From UBA1765 sp045629945 (GTDB lineage Bacteria > Fibrobacterota > Fibrobacteria > Fibrobacterales > Fibrobacteraceae): DNA of 64,000 nt. A program made the position numbers and the translations under genes. The DNA lies in the NCBI GenBank assembly GCA_045629945.1, contig JAZQSE010000042.1:1-64000 (forward strand), written 5' to 3'. Under the pieces are notes generated by a model, which was given only the letters and a program-made list of their open reading frames with translations, ran no database searches and had not been told where the DNA came from. Numbering within the stretch: position 1 is the stretch's first letter; each line of letters opens with the position of its first letter. Shown here piece after piece: positions 27,112-36,531 of the stretch.

Positions 27112-29444
27112 TAATTGACACCTATAAACTTCACAATTGATGGGTAAAGTTTACGCAGTTCATTCAAGCGTTCAGGAGCAATAGCTTCGCCATCATGACG
27201 ACCACAACGTGGGCAAACATCGTCAATCACCCCAACAAATCCACAAACTGGGTCTCTGTCCACAGGGTGATTTATAGAACCATAACCGATTCCGGCATCA
27301 TTCATTGCAAGCACTATTTTTTCAAATGCTTCCAAGTTTTTGCCTGGGTCACCATCAAGTTCTACATAACTGATATGGCCTGCATTGGTAAGTTCATGAT
27401 AAGGGGCTTCAAGCTTAATTTTCTTGAAAGCAGAAATCTTATAATAAACAGGAACATGGAAAGAATTGGTGTAATATTCTCTGTCAGTAACACCAGGAAC
27501 CGAACCATAGATTTTCTTATCCATGCGCACAAAACGCCCGGAAAGGCCTTCTGCAGGCGTTGCAAGCAATGAGAAATTCAAATGCAAACGCTTGGATTCG
27601 CTATCGCAGAATTCTCGCATAAAGCGAATAATTTCAAGGCCGAGTTGTTGTGATTCTTCGGATTCACCATGGTGCTTGCCCGTTAATACAACAAGTGTTT
27701 CTGCAAGGCCAATAAAACCAATAGACAAAGTACCATGCTTGATAACTTCACGTACTTCACTTTCCCAGGAGAGTTTTTCGGAATCAATCCAAACACCTTG
27801 TCCCATAAGGAATGGGAAGTTTTTAACTTGCTTACGGCTCTGGACTTCAAGACGTTCAAGAAGCTGGTCACGGACCATTTCTAAAATGCGTTGCAATTCT
27901 TTAAAGAAAAGTTCTTTGCCTTTTACTTTCATGGCAATGCGAGGCAAGTTAATAGAAGTAAAACTCAAGTTACCGCGCCCAAAAGTAATTTCTCTTGATG
28001 GGTCCACTTCGTTACCAATTACGCGAGTTCTACAACCCATGTAAGCAATTTCTGTTTCTGGATGGCCTTCTTTGTAATACTTTAAATTGAATGGAGCATC
28101 TTGGAAACTAAAATTCGGGAACAAGCGTTTTGCACTGACACGACAAGCAAGTTTAAACAAATCGTAGTTCGGGTCACCTTCACGCAAGTTCACGCCACTT
28201 TTTAAACGGAAAATTTGGATAGGGAAAATTGCGGTTTCGCCACCACCTAAACCTTCTTCTGTTGTAAGAAGCAAGTTGCGAATAACCATACGAGCTTCTG
28301 GTTCTGTACACATACCATAGTTAATACTTGAGAACGGCGTTTGAGCGCCAGCACGACTGTGCATGCTGTTTAAGTTGTGCACAAAAGCTTCCATTGCCTG
28401 GAATGTCGTTTTATCTGTTTCGGCATAAGCTTCTTTTTCAGCAAATTTCTGTGCTTGAATAACAATTTCAGGATCAAAAATTTTTGAAAGTTCCCGAGCT
28501 TCTGCATCAACAAATTCCTGATTCGGTTCTAATGTCGGGCGAAGACCTACTTCGTCCATTTCTGCATGCAAGCGTTTGATATCTTGTTCTAAATCTTTTT
28601 GGTCTTTACCGGTTAAAAGTGAAAGCGATTTTAAAAGATTGGATTGATAAAATTTGCGATAAGTAATACGAACGCCATCGGACATAGCGTAATCGAAGTT
28701 CGGAATCGATTGACCACCATGCTGATCGTTCTGGTTACTTTGAATAGCAATGGCTGCTAAAGCCGCATAACTGCGAATGTCTCTTGGTGCGCGTAAATGA
28801 CCATGCCCTGTATTAAAGCCATTCTTAAAAAGTTTTTGCAAGTCAATCTGGCAGCAAGTCATAGTCAAAGAGTAGAAATCCAAATCATGAATATGGATAT
28901 CGCCTTCTTGGTGCGCCCTGCTGTGTTCTGGCTTTAGCATAATAGACGTATAAAAATGCTTTGCACTTTCTGAACCATACTTTAACATGGTTCCCATTGC
29001 TGTATCGCCATCAATGTTTGCATTTTCACGTTTCAAATCAGACTTTGCAGCATCACTAAAAGTGATATCATGTAAAGTTCTCATTAAGCGTGTATTGAGT
29101 TCACGGACTCTTGAACGTTCAGCACGATAAAGAATAAATGCTTTAGCTGTTTCTTGTAAACCCATTTCACCTAAAACATATTCTGCGGCATCTTGAATCT
29201 GTTCAATGTCTGGGCTTTCTAATCCAAGGCTTTCTAAGCGCCCAACCACACCACTAGCTACTTCCATTGCACGACGTTGGATTGTATTACTACCAACGTT
29301 CAACAAATCCAACTGAGAAGCTTCTGCCTGAATTTCTTCAGAAAGTTCGCCCGAAGCGCGAAGTGCTTTTTCAATAGCACTTGTTATCTTATCCATATTG
29401 AAGGGCATTGTGCGCCCATCTCTTTTCCGAACTTGCCAAATCAT
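27111..29444 (-). CDS. nrdD: Anaerobic (class III) ribonucleoside-triphosphate reductase, atypical C-terminus
   Basis: Reduces ribonucleotides to dNTPs without oxygen. 777 residues from ATG 29444, chosen over TTG 29477 because it gives MIWQVRKRDG, the usual ATP-cone start, with an AAGGTG upstream. The ATP cone (about 1-100) is followed by ENANIDGDTAMGTMLKYG, GDIHIHDLDFY, SNQNDQHGGQSIPNFDYAM and SINYG. The C-terminus is odd: the zinc region reads VDRDPVCGFVG then VCPRCG, with Asp where the first Cys is expected, and no RxxGY glycyl-radical motif follows; the protein ends KFIGVN. Other frames at the 3' end do not restore it. NrdR-like boxes lie upstream. Confidence 0.9.
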   Translation of the reverse strand: MIWQVRKRDGRTMPFNMDKITSAIEKALRASGELSEEIQAEASQLDLLNVGSNTIQRRAMEVASGVVGRLESLGLESPDIEQIQDAAEYVLGEMGLQETAKAFILYRAERSRVRELNTRLMRTLHDITFSDAAKSDLKRENANIDGDTAMGTMLKYGSESAKHFYTSIMLKPEHSRAHQEGDIHIHDLDFYSLTMTCCQIDLQKLFKNGFNTGHGHLRAPRDIRSYAALAAIAIQSNQNDQHGGQSIPNFDYAMSDGVRITYRKFYQSNLLKSLSLLTGKDQKDLEQDIKRLHAEMDEVGLRPTLEPNQEFVDAEARELSKIFDPEIVIQAQKFAEKEAYAETDKTTFQAMEAFVHNLNSMHSRAGAQTPFSSINYGMCTEPEARMVIRNLLLTTEEGLGGGETAIFPIQIFRLKSGVNLREGDPNYDLFKLACRVSAKRLFPNFSFQDAPFNLKYYKEGHPETEIAYMGCRTRVIGNEVDPSREITFGRGNLSFTSINLPRIAMKVKGKELFFKELQRILEMVRDQLLERLEVQSRKQVKNFPFLMGQGVWIDSEKLSWESEVREVIKHGTLSIGFIGLAETLVVLTGKHHGESEESQQLGLEIIRFMREFCDSESKRLHLNFSLLATPAEGLSGRFVRMDKKIYGSVPGVTDREYYTNSFHVPVYYKISAFKKIKLEAPYHELTNAGHISYVELDGDPGKNLEAFEKIVLAMNDAGIGYGSINHPVDRDPVCGFVGVIDDVCPRCGRHDGEAIAPERLNELRKLYPSIVKFIGVN

Positions 29445-29551
29445 ATACACACACCTTATATGAAACGTTTTTAACAAAAAAATCGGTTAAAAAACAACTA
29501 ATTTAAACCCCAATCCCAAAAATAAGCCATCAAAACCTTTTTCAGGAAAGA

Positions 29552-29598
29552 AACCTATATCTTGTGGTTATTTTTTTTTCAAAACCAAGATATAGGTT
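29552..29598 (-). promoter_or_regulatory. Two NrdR-box-like palindromes over the nrdD promoter
   Basis: Two 16-bp imperfect palindromes, AACCTATATCTTGTGG (29552-29567) and AACCAAGATATAGGTT (29583-29598), match the NrdR consensus ACACWATATATWGTGT at 12 and 11 of 16 positions by my count. Their centres are 31 bp apart, three helical turns, the spacing typical of NrdR box pairs. On the minus strand TTGAAA (29577-29582), a 17-base spacer and TATAGG (29554-29559) form a promoter whose -10 lies inside the proximal box, so binding would block it. The arms also form a long hairpin, so a terminator for the downstream symporter gene is an alternative. Confidence 0.6.
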
Positions 29599-29710
29599 TA
29601 AAGATAACAAAAGCTTTTTTAAAACGCTAGAAAAAAATGATAAAAATTCCCCTATAAGGCTCTTATTCGCGTTTAGTTCCATTTTTAAGAATTCTGTCTA
29701 GCACCAGAGG

Positions 29711-31174
29711 TCAGGATTCTTTAAAAATAAAATTCAAAATTAAGGCTGAAATGACCGTTGCACTCATGCTAATTAAAGGCATCCAGGGCCAGCTTAATAC
29801 ATTTTCAAATAATGGGTCTATTCCAAGAGGTTTTATTCCTTGGAACAAGAAAAGAGAGAACATGCCACAAAACACCCCGGCAATGACTGTTTTAGGAAGC
29901 ATTTTACCCGCAAAAAATGCAAGAATAAACATTCCAAGCAAAGGCCCTGTAAAAAGCCCTGTAAAGAAAAGCGCACTTTTTAATAGTGAACCTTGCTGAG
30001 CAGCGGCAAAGAAAGCCCCACCTATTCCTAAAAGTCCCCAAAGAACAGTCCAAACTTTTGCACGGCGAAGACTTTTTTCTGAAGAAGTATCTGCTAAAAG
30101 TAAATCGTTTTCGGTTGTATTGCTTAATGAATTAATAGCACTTGAAAGACTGCTCATTGCGGCTGCACAAATAGCTGCTACAATAAGCCCCGTTATCCCT
30201 TGCGGTAAAGCATTAACTATAAAATGCGGGAACACATCGTTTTGTCCAATGGAATCAGGCAATGGAGCTACATTTTTCACTTTATAAAAAACAAATAAAG
30301 CCGCCCCCACCCAATAAAAAAGTATAGAAATAACTGCCCCAAGAACCATACTCAAAATACTTGAAGCATTAGCTGCTTTGGGGCTTTTACAACTTAAATA
30401 ACGCTGGACAAATTGTTGGTCGCACCCACGAATGGCTATTTCTAATACGGCATAAGCAAAGCCTGCAGAAATCAAAGTCCTGTCAAGAGCTGGCGATAAA
30501 GAAGGGTCAAACCATTTTGTTTTACCTGCTTGCGAAGCCAAATCAGCCATAATAGCAAAGCCGCCACAAGACTTTGCTACTAGATACAAAACAAGTATAC
30601 CGCCAAAAAAGAAAACAAAAAATTGAAGAACATCTGTCCAAATAACGGCTTTAATTCCGCCAAACCAGGTATAAATAATCGCAAGTATCGCTGTAATTAA
30701 AATCGCTATATAAAGGTTACAATCTAAGATTTTAGAAATCACTAATGCTGGTGCGTATAATAAAATACCTGTTCTGAGCAATAAATGCAAACAATAAAAT
30801 ATGGCAGCTAAACGCCTGACTGATGGCGAAAAACTCCTTTCAAATAATTCATAAGCACTCTGGATATTGGCTTTACGAAACCTTGGAATAAAAACAATTC
30901 CCACCACAACAATACTTAAAAAGCCACCTATTTGGAACATTAAAAAACGCATGTCAGCGCCGTAAACATCGGCAGGAGCCCCTAAAAATGTGGTAGCACT
31001 AACCGAGGTGGCAATAAGGCTTATCCCCACAGCCACCCAAGGGATTTTTCCACCGCCGAACATGTAATCTTTAAAATTTTTATTTCCGCGACTAGGCCTT
31101 GAAACCCATAAACCAACTAAAAGAGAAAAGGCAAAAAAAGCAACAAGAACAATCCAATCTAATAAGGTAAACAC
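29711..31174 (-). CDS. Sodium:solute symporter (SSS/SGLT family)
   Basis: 487 residues with about 13 hydrophobic segments. The family signature is visible: ISLIATSVSATTFLGAPADVYG in the first third (sodium and substrate site), WFGGIKAVIWTDVLQ, CDQQFVQRYLSCK, and AAAMSSLSSAINSLSNTTEND. The last two are typical of the sugar/sialate/unknown-solute branch. It imports a small solute with Na+ across the inner membrane; the solute is not predictable. It follows the GGDEF gene by four bases and ends the LptF/LptG-GGDEF-symporter run. Confidence 0.9.
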   Translation of the reverse strand: MFTLLDWIVLVAFFAFSLLVGLWVSRPSRGNKNFKDYMFGGGKIPWVAVGISLIATSVSATTFLGAPADVYGADMRFLMFQIGGFLSIVVVGIVFIPRFRKANIQSAYELFERSFSPSVRRLAAIFYCLHLLLRTGILLYAPALVISKILDCNLYIAILITAILAIIYTWFGGIKAVIWTDVLQFFVFFFGGILVLYLVAKSCGGFAIMADLASQAGKTKWFDPSLSPALDRTLISAGFAYAVLEIAIRGCDQQFVQRYLSCKSPKAANASSILSMVLGAVISILFYWVGAALFVFYKVKNVAPLPDSIGQNDVFPHFIVNALPQGITGLIVAAICAAAMSSLSSAINSLSNTTENDLLLADTSSEKSLRRAKVWTVLWGLLGIGGAFFAAAQQGSLLKSALFFTGLFTGPLLGMFILAFFAGKMLPKTVIAGVFCGMFSLFLFQGIKPLGIDPLFENVLSWPWMPLISMSATVISALILNFIFKES

Positions 31175-31178
31175 AAAA

Positions 31179-33023
31179 CTACCGATTTTCCTCTTCTGAT
31201 ATGGTACTGTTTTCTGGTTCTGTTTCTAAATATTCAACAACCTGATTGCGCCCGCCTTCTTTTGCTTTATAAAGCGCCGAATCGGCAAACTTTAAACTTT
31301 CAGCCATAGAATAACGGCCATCCGGACGTTTTAAATAAGCACCGATACTTACCGTTACTTTTAATGGTAACTTTTGTTTGATATCAAAACTTGCCCGTTC
31401 AATTGCAAGCCTGATGCGTTCTGCCGTTTCTTTTAAGCCCACTTCTGAAGTATCTATTAAAGCGACAACAAATTCTTCGCCACCATAACGAGCGACAATA
31501 TCTATTTCAGAGCGAACTTCAGTAACAATAGTTCTTGCAATGCCTTTAATGATTTCGTCGCCAGCTGGGTGACCATAAGTATCGTTAATACTCTTGAATT
31601 TATCAATATCCATCATCAACAAACCAATGTTGATTTTCTGGCGCTCTGCTCGCATTTTTTCAATATTGAGTTTTTCATGCATTGTCCGATGGTTCATAAG
31701 ACCTGTTAAACCATCTCTCATTGCCAAATCTTTTCCTTTTTCAAATTGCACAACGCGTTCAAGTGCAAAACTTGCTGTTCTAGCGATTGTTCTAAGCCTT
31801 ATTTTATCGTGTTCAGAATAGGCACTTGGGTTTTTCTTTTCTAGAGCTATGGTGAAATTTGCAATAGGAATATCTGATGTTGAAGAGGTCGCACATAAAT
31901 AATGAAGCGAATCATTACGACGTTCTTCAGAATTAAATCTTATCGTATAATCTGCTTTATCGTTTTTCAAAAGGCGTTCTACAGGAATACTTCTATTTAA
32001 AGCATAAACAAGCACACCTTTATCATTTAAAGAAAATTCCATATCTTTAAAGAAGTCAGAATCTTCACCTTTTGCAACAACTACTTTACCTTTGTCTTCA
32101 TCTTGTAAATCACGAGCAAGAAGCATCATACGATCAAATGGCACGTAATTTTCAATGTATTCACCTATATGGCGATAAACATCTTTTACAGACATCGAGT
32201 CAAAAAATTTCTGCTGGTATTCATAGAGAACGGCGTATTGTTCTTGTTGAATGTAATTATAGGCTGCCGCATAAATTTTAGTGCTTAAAAGTTGCATTAT
32301 CCCGGCAGCAAAAAGAAGCACATCTTGAGAAAGATTATTGAACGCATTTAATTGCAAAGAATCTAGCATCAAAAAGCCACAACGGACTTTCTTTTGGTTT
32401 GTTATAGGAATAGCAAAGACTGATTTAACGGGAACATCTTCTTTATAGATTTGTAAAGCTTTTCCGCTAGTTAAATCGCCTTCAAGTATCTGCGTTTCAT
32501 TTACTTTTAAAAGCCTTGAAAGTAAAGAGCTAGATTGTGCGCCTATACGTGCTTGACCATTTATTTTAGAAGCTCCTGCACCAACAACTTTTAATGGAAT
32601 AAAAACATTTTCTTTACTGCGTAAAAGAAAATAAGCCGCTGTATGAATGTTAGGAATAAGGCGTAAAAGAATAGTCAATTCATTGCCTAATGATTGCGAA
32701 AGTTCTTGGTCTACTTTTCGCCACAATTCTTCTTGTTTATAGCCGATAAGTGGTTCTTCTTGCACATGTTCTGGGGCCAAAGTCGTTACTAAAGCTGTTT
32801 TTGTTGTAATGCGAGCCATTTTAAAAGAACTTGTATCTCCAGAACGCTGGATGACCGATGGAATCGGCGCATCAGTTGAATCACGACTAGAGTTATAGAT
32901 GTAAGCAAAAACAAAAGCGAGCAGTCCTACAAGAGCTAGCAACATCCAAAGCCCGCCTAAAAAAGAAAGACCTACAAAAATTCCACCCAAGGAACAGAGT
33001 ATATAAGTCAACCTACTATTCAT
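31179..33023 (-). CDS. Membrane-anchored diguanylate cyclase with GAF-like domains
   Basis: 614 residues from ATG 33023, which has AGGTGG six bases upstream; an upstream start would run into the permease gene. Two hydrophobic segments at about 7-50 anchor it. Two GAF-like sensory regions follow (VFAIPITNQKKVRCGFLML; later YLCATSSTSDIPIANF). The C-terminal GGDEF domain has MRDGLTGLMNHR, MDIDKFKSINDTYGHPAGDE and the active GGEEF loop, so it should make cyclic di-GMP. No RxxD inhibitory site is obvious just before GGEEF. It is coupled to the symporter after it (4-base gap) and the permease before it (8-base gap). Confidence 0.9.
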   Translation of the reverse strand: MNSRLTYILCSLGGIFVGLSFLGGLWMLLALVGLLAFVFAYIYNSSRDSTDAPIPSVIQRSGDTSSFKMARITTKTALVTTLAPEHVQEEPLIGYKQEELWRKVDQELSQSLGNELTILLRLIPNIHTAAYFLLRSKENVFIPLKVVGAGASKINGQARIGAQSSSLLSRLLKVNETQILEGDLTSGKALQIYKEDVPVKSVFAIPITNQKKVRCGFLMLDSLQLNAFNNLSQDVLLFAAGIMQLLSTKIYAAAYNYIQQEQYAVLYEYQQKFFDSMSVKDVYRHIGEYIENYVPFDRMMLLARDLQDEDKGKVVVAKGEDSDFFKDMEFSLNDKGVLVYALNRSIPVERLLKNDKADYTIRFNSEERRNDSLHYLCATSSTSDIPIANFTIALEKKNPSAYSEHDKIRLRTIARTASFALERVVQFEKGKDLAMRDGLTGLMNHRTMHEKLNIEKMRAERQKINIGLLMMDIDKFKSINDTYGHPAGDEIIKGIARTIVTEVRSEIDIVARYGGEEFVVALIDTSEVGLKETAERIRLAIERASFDIKQKLPLKVTVSIGAYLKRPDGRYSMAESLKFADSALYKAKEGGRNQVVEYLETEPENSTISEEENR

Positions 33024-33031
33024 TACACCAC

Positions 33032-34198
33032 CTATAAGCGAAAAGACCGATACAACAAGACACCAGCAATCGCTAGAAAAATAAAATGAGGCCCATAAGC
33101 ACCAAGCCATGGCGAGAGCGCACCATTTTCACCCATCTTTAATCCTAAACGGATTATTATATAATAGCTAAAAATTATAAAAAGGCCTATTCCAAATTTT
33201 TGAGAAAGCCCTCCAGAACGGCTAAAGCGGTGACAAAGGGCCGCTCCAATAAGCAAAACAATAAAGTTTGTCCATGGGCTTGCATATTTAAAATGGAATG
33301 CCGTTTCAAGAGTCCGCGTATCTTCTCCTGAACGTCTAAGAACTTCTATTCGTTTCTTAACTTCTTTTGTGTTCATTTCATCGCCGGTCTGGCGTTCATT
33401 GATAAAATCTTCTGGTAAAGTTTCGACTTCATAAAGCGGGTAATAAAAAAATGATTCTGTAACAACATTCCCGGTCGGTAAAAAATTACGTTTAAAGCCT
33501 TTTTCTAAAATCCAACAAGAATCTCGACCAGCAAGTATAGTCTTTAAAGAATCAATTGAAGGTAAAAATTTTTCGGGTCTGCGTTCAAAAATTTTAATGA
33601 TTTCATCAACACTTTCAAAACGAATGCGCTTTGCATCAAAGCGAACTGTTAATTGGCCAGATTCTTTAAACAGCAATAAAACATCACGTCCTGCTTTTGA
33701 AACACTGGAATAATGCCTGAAAAACCAACTTGCTTTTTCACTATCAATAAAAGCAAAATCCCGTTTCTCTTTAACGCGCTTATTTTTTCTTTTTTGCGCA
33801 TTGGTTTCCATAATTTCTAAACGTCTGTAATTAGCTTCTGGCAAAATAGTTTCACTTAAAACAAAAGAACCTAACGTTACTAAAAGGCCAAAAAAGAATA
33901 TCGGTTGTAAAGCCCTGAACATACTCCGCCCAGAACTCTGAACAGCTGTTAATTCAAGGTGTTTGGCCATATTGCCAACAGAAGCAATAACGGCTAAAAA
34001 TAAAACCACCGGAGAAATCAAATAAACAATGTTTGGCAAATAACATAAATAGTAATCCACAACATCATTCATTTCTCTTGTAAGCCATGTCCGAATATTT
34101 CCGACAAAATCTATAACAACAAACATGACTATAGCCCCGATAAAAATCAGGAAAAACATTTTCAAAAAATTCCAGATAAGGTAACGGGAAAATTTCAT
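33032..34198 (-). CDS. lptG: LptF/LptG-family lipopolysaccharide export permease
   Basis: 388 residues with the family layout: two to three membrane spans at the N-terminus (RYLIWNFLKMFFLIFIGAIV, LISPVVLFLAVIASVG), a periplasmic jellyroll-like middle, and three spans at the C-terminus (WTNFIVLLIGAALCHRFSRS, with the conserved P/S-x-G cluster). The LELTAVQSSG coupling helix contacts the LptB ATPase. With the neighbouring homologue it should form the LptF/G heterodimer that lifts LPS from the inner membrane. Which one is F or G is assigned only by order and N-terminus. Overlaps the upstream gene by four bases. Confidence 0.82.
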   Translation of the reverse strand: MKFSRYLIWNFLKMFFLIFIGAIVMFVVIDFVGNIRTWLTREMNDVVDYYLCYLPNIVYLISPVVLFLAVIASVGNMAKHLELTAVQSSGRSMFRALQPIFFFGLLVTLGSFVLSETILPEANYRRLEIMETNAQKRKNKRVKEKRDFAFIDSEKASWFFRHYSSVSKAGRDVLLLFKESGQLTVRFDAKRIRFESVDEIIKIFERRPEKFLPSIDSLKTILAGRDSCWILEKGFKRNFLPTGNVVTESFFYYPLYEVETLPEDFINERQTGDEMNTKEVKKRIEVLRRSGEDTRTLETAFHFKYASPWTNFIVLLIGAALCHRFSRSGGLSQKFGIGLFIIFSYYIIIRLGLKMGENGALSPWLGAYGPHFIFLAIAGVLLYRSFRL

Positions 34199-35592
34199 TT
34201 TTCTTTCCTGAATTTATGTGGCAGTTTTTGCAAAATAAAACGACGTAAACGTAAAAGAGGTGATTCTCCTGAATACGAATCTTTTTGCATTTTCCAAGTA
34301 ATAAAAATTCCAAAAATTCCAATGACTACATTTGAAAACCACATTGCCACTTCTGGTGGAACAATTAATCTGTCTGCAAAATTTTCGCCACCAATAAGGC
34401 TCACCCAATAAAGAACAAAAAACGCTAGACTATAAATAATACCTGTACCAATCCCACCTTTTCTTGCCATAATTCCAAGAGGAGCCCCAATAAGTACAAA
34501 AACAAAACAAGCAAATGACGTGCTGAATTTTTTATGGATTTCAACCAAATATTGTGCTTTGCGTTTCTTTTCACCTTCTAAGCGCATAACAGCGCTTTTA
34601 ACGGAACGTTCCTGAGTTCGTTCTAAAAGTTCTACTTTTTTCAATGCTCGGAAAAATTCCGCAGAATCAAGTTCTGGTAAAGAGACATCTTTTGGCATGT
34701 CCTTAATTTCTTTTAACCGATTAATCGTTCCAAAAACACCCGGAAACAATCTTTCTTCATAAGAGTTCTTGAGCGAATCATAAGAAAACGTTGCTTGATT
34801 AACCACTTCAAGCATCATTTCTATTGGCATTTCTCTATCACTTCTGTGCGTTCTATCACGGCGTTCCAAGCGATCATCTACATTAGCCATCGCTAGTTCT
34901 TGCATAGAAAAACGAATTCTAAAATAATTCTTTGGCGATTCAGCATCGGCTACATGGTTTTCACCACTATAAAGCGTCAACAATAAAGTCGCTCCGCCAT
35001 CAACATAGCGCATTTCTGCGCTATCGGCATATACAAAACGCGGTGGGCCCCGGCGCTCCATTTCAAAAATCTGCACGCCATAAAGTTTTCCACTTGAAGG
35101 CTCTATACGATTTACCCAAAGCTGCACTCCTGGGAATTGCGTGATTAAACGCCCGGCATCAATAAAAGCATGGGGTTGCTTTCTTGAAACCGCTGACATC
35201 AGTTCTACAGAACGGTGGTTTGATTCTGGCAAAACCCAATTATTGAAAAGGACCAATAACTCAGCAAGTAAAAGACCGACAAGTAAAACAGGTCGCATTA
35301 ATACCAATGGCGAAATGCCAGCCGCTTTAACAGCTGTAATTTCCTGGTCTCCGGAAAGGCGCCCAAAAGCCATCAGACAAGCTACAAGAACAGCCATCGG
35401 AATCGAAAGCGAAAGCATCCAAGCCAGATTCAAAACAAAAATTTCAAGAACTGTCGCCCAAGGAATTCCTTTTGAAAGGACATTATCTAGAATTTTGACG
35501 AGAAAATCAATTACAAACAAAAAGGTTATCACGCAAAGAGCCGATACAAACGGCGCAATATGTTCTTTGATGATATACCTTGCTAGAATCAT
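34195..35592 (-). CDS. lptF: LptF/LptG-family lipopolysaccharide export permease
   Basis: 465 residues with the same fold: ILARYIIKEHIAPFVSALCV start, LSLSIPMAVLVACLMAFGRL, the coupling segment SGDQEITAVKAAGISPLVL, periplasmic domain, and C-terminal SFACFVFVLIGAPLGIMARKGG. The last two are the most conserved blocks of the family. It is about 80 residues longer than its partner, mostly in the charged region near 255-345 and a basic C-terminal tail. First gene of the minus run lptF-lptG-GGDEF-symporter and divergent from bamD, so the two outer-membrane assembly genes share one intergenic region. Confidence 0.85.
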   Translation of the reverse strand: MILARYIIKEHIAPFVSALCVITFLFVIDFLVKILDNVLSKGIPWATVLEIFVLNLAWMLSLSIPMAVLVACLMAFGRLSGDQEITAVKAAGISPLVLMRPVLLVGLLLAELLVLFNNWVLPESNHRSVELMSAVSRKQPHAFIDAGRLITQFPGVQLWVNRIEPSSGKLYGVQIFEMERRGPPRFVYADSAEMRYVDGGATLLLTLYSGENHVADAESPKNYFRIRFSMQELAMANVDDRLERRDRTHRSDREMPIEMMLEVVNQATFSYDSLKNSYEERLFPGVFGTINRLKEIKDMPKDVSLPELDSAEFFRALKKVELLERTQERSVKSAVMRLEGEKKRKAQYLVEIHKKFSTSFACFVFVLIGAPLGIMARKGGIGTGIIYSLAFFVLYWVSLIGGENFADRLIVPPEVAMWFSNVVIGIFGIFITWKMQKDSYSGESPLLRLRRFILQKLPHKFRKEK

Positions 35593-35659
35593 TTTTTTTA
35601 AACGCGGTTTTTTCTACATTTTCAACATACGAAATAATAATAAAAAAAAAGATTGTTTC

Positions 35660-36523
35660 ATGCTTATTTTTAAAAAGTCTATCGCCTGCCTGTTCTATGC
35701 AAGTCTTTTATGTCTTGTAGCTTGTTCTTCTGCACCCAAAGATGACGACGCTAAAAGAGCGGCTATGTGTAAAGCCCGTTACGACAAAGCTGATGCTGCC
35801 TTCAAAGACGGCAAATTTGGCCGCGTTAAAGAACCTCTAGAAGAAATTTTAACTCTCTGTGCTGGTACGGGGTATATGGAACAAGCCCAGTTCCTTTTAG
35901 CCGAAGCTCACTTTAATTTAGAAGAATGGATTGAAGCCCGTGGTGAATACGGGAGCTTTATTTTGAACTTCCCCGGTTCTCCTTTTATCGAAACGGCTGA
36001 ATTCAGGAAAGCGATTTCTTCTTTTAATATGGAATACCACACCGCTCGCGACGAAGCAAACTCAACTATTGCAATGAAAGATTTTGAACGTTATCTTTCT
36101 AATTACCCGGAATCGCCTTTACAAGATAGCGTGAATTTCTACAGAGCAAAGCTTATGGAACGCTTTGCCGAAAGAGAATACCAGACAGCAAGACTCTATT
36201 ACCGAATGGAAGAACCGCAAGCTGCTGTTATTTATCTCAAAGAATTTTTAGAAGTTTATCCTCTTTCTAAACGTCGTAGTGAAGCATTCTTTTTAATAGC
36301 CCTTTGTTATACAGAACTTGACCAGTTCAATGTAGCCCGTGAATACTTAGCCATTGCTAAAGAAAATCCTCCACAAGGCGTTGATTTAGAAGACTTCCAA
36401 AAAGACATAGCCAAAGCTGAAAAGAAAATTGCTAAAGCTGAAAAAAAGTTTGAAAAACGCGTCCGCAAAGAACAAGAAAAAACAAGACAACGTAAAGACG
36501 ATAAAAAAGAAATGATTTTCTAG
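35660..36523 (+). CDS. bamD: Outer-membrane assembly lipoprotein BamD-like
   Basis: 287 residues. Signal peptide with lipobox LCLVACSS (Cys at about residue 20), then tetratricopeptide helices: RYDKADAAFKDGKFGRVKEPL, AQFLLAEAHFNLEEWIEARG, and YPESPLQDSVNFYRAKLMER, with the PxS/Y-x-A pattern of BamD/YfiO. Its role would be the periplasmic scaffold of the beta-barrel assembly machine. The C-terminal about 40 residues are a highly charged coiled coil rich in Lys/Glu, not seen in the core family. The frame is open far upstream, but only ATG 35660 gives the lipoprotein signal. The barrel-like gene follows by eight bases. Confidence 0.85.
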   Translation: MLIFKKSIACLFYASLLCLVACSSAPKDDDAKRAAMCKARYDKADAAFKDGKFGRVKEPLEEILTLCAGTGYMEQAQFLLAEAHFNLEEWIEARGEYGSFILNFPGSPFIETAEFRKAISSFNMEYHTARDEANSTIAMKDFERYLSNYPESPLQDSVNFYRAKLMERFAEREYQTARLYYRMEEPQAAVIYLKEFLEVYPLSKRRSEAFFLIALCYTELDQFNVAREYLAIAKENPPQGVDLEDFQKDIAKAEKKIAKAEKKFEKRVRKEQEKTRQRKDDKKEMIF

Positions 36524-36531
36524 GGTGCTTA

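Noticed and set aside
29551..29599. Long inverted repeat read as a plain terminator
   Set aside because: No T tract directly follows on the minus strand, and each arm is itself a palindrome spaced like NrdR boxes; kept as operator with terminator as an alternative.
35141..35659. Long upstream extension of the bamD reading frame
   Set aside because: It runs antisense through the lptF gene and has no signal peptide; the lipoprotein signal begins at ATG 35660.
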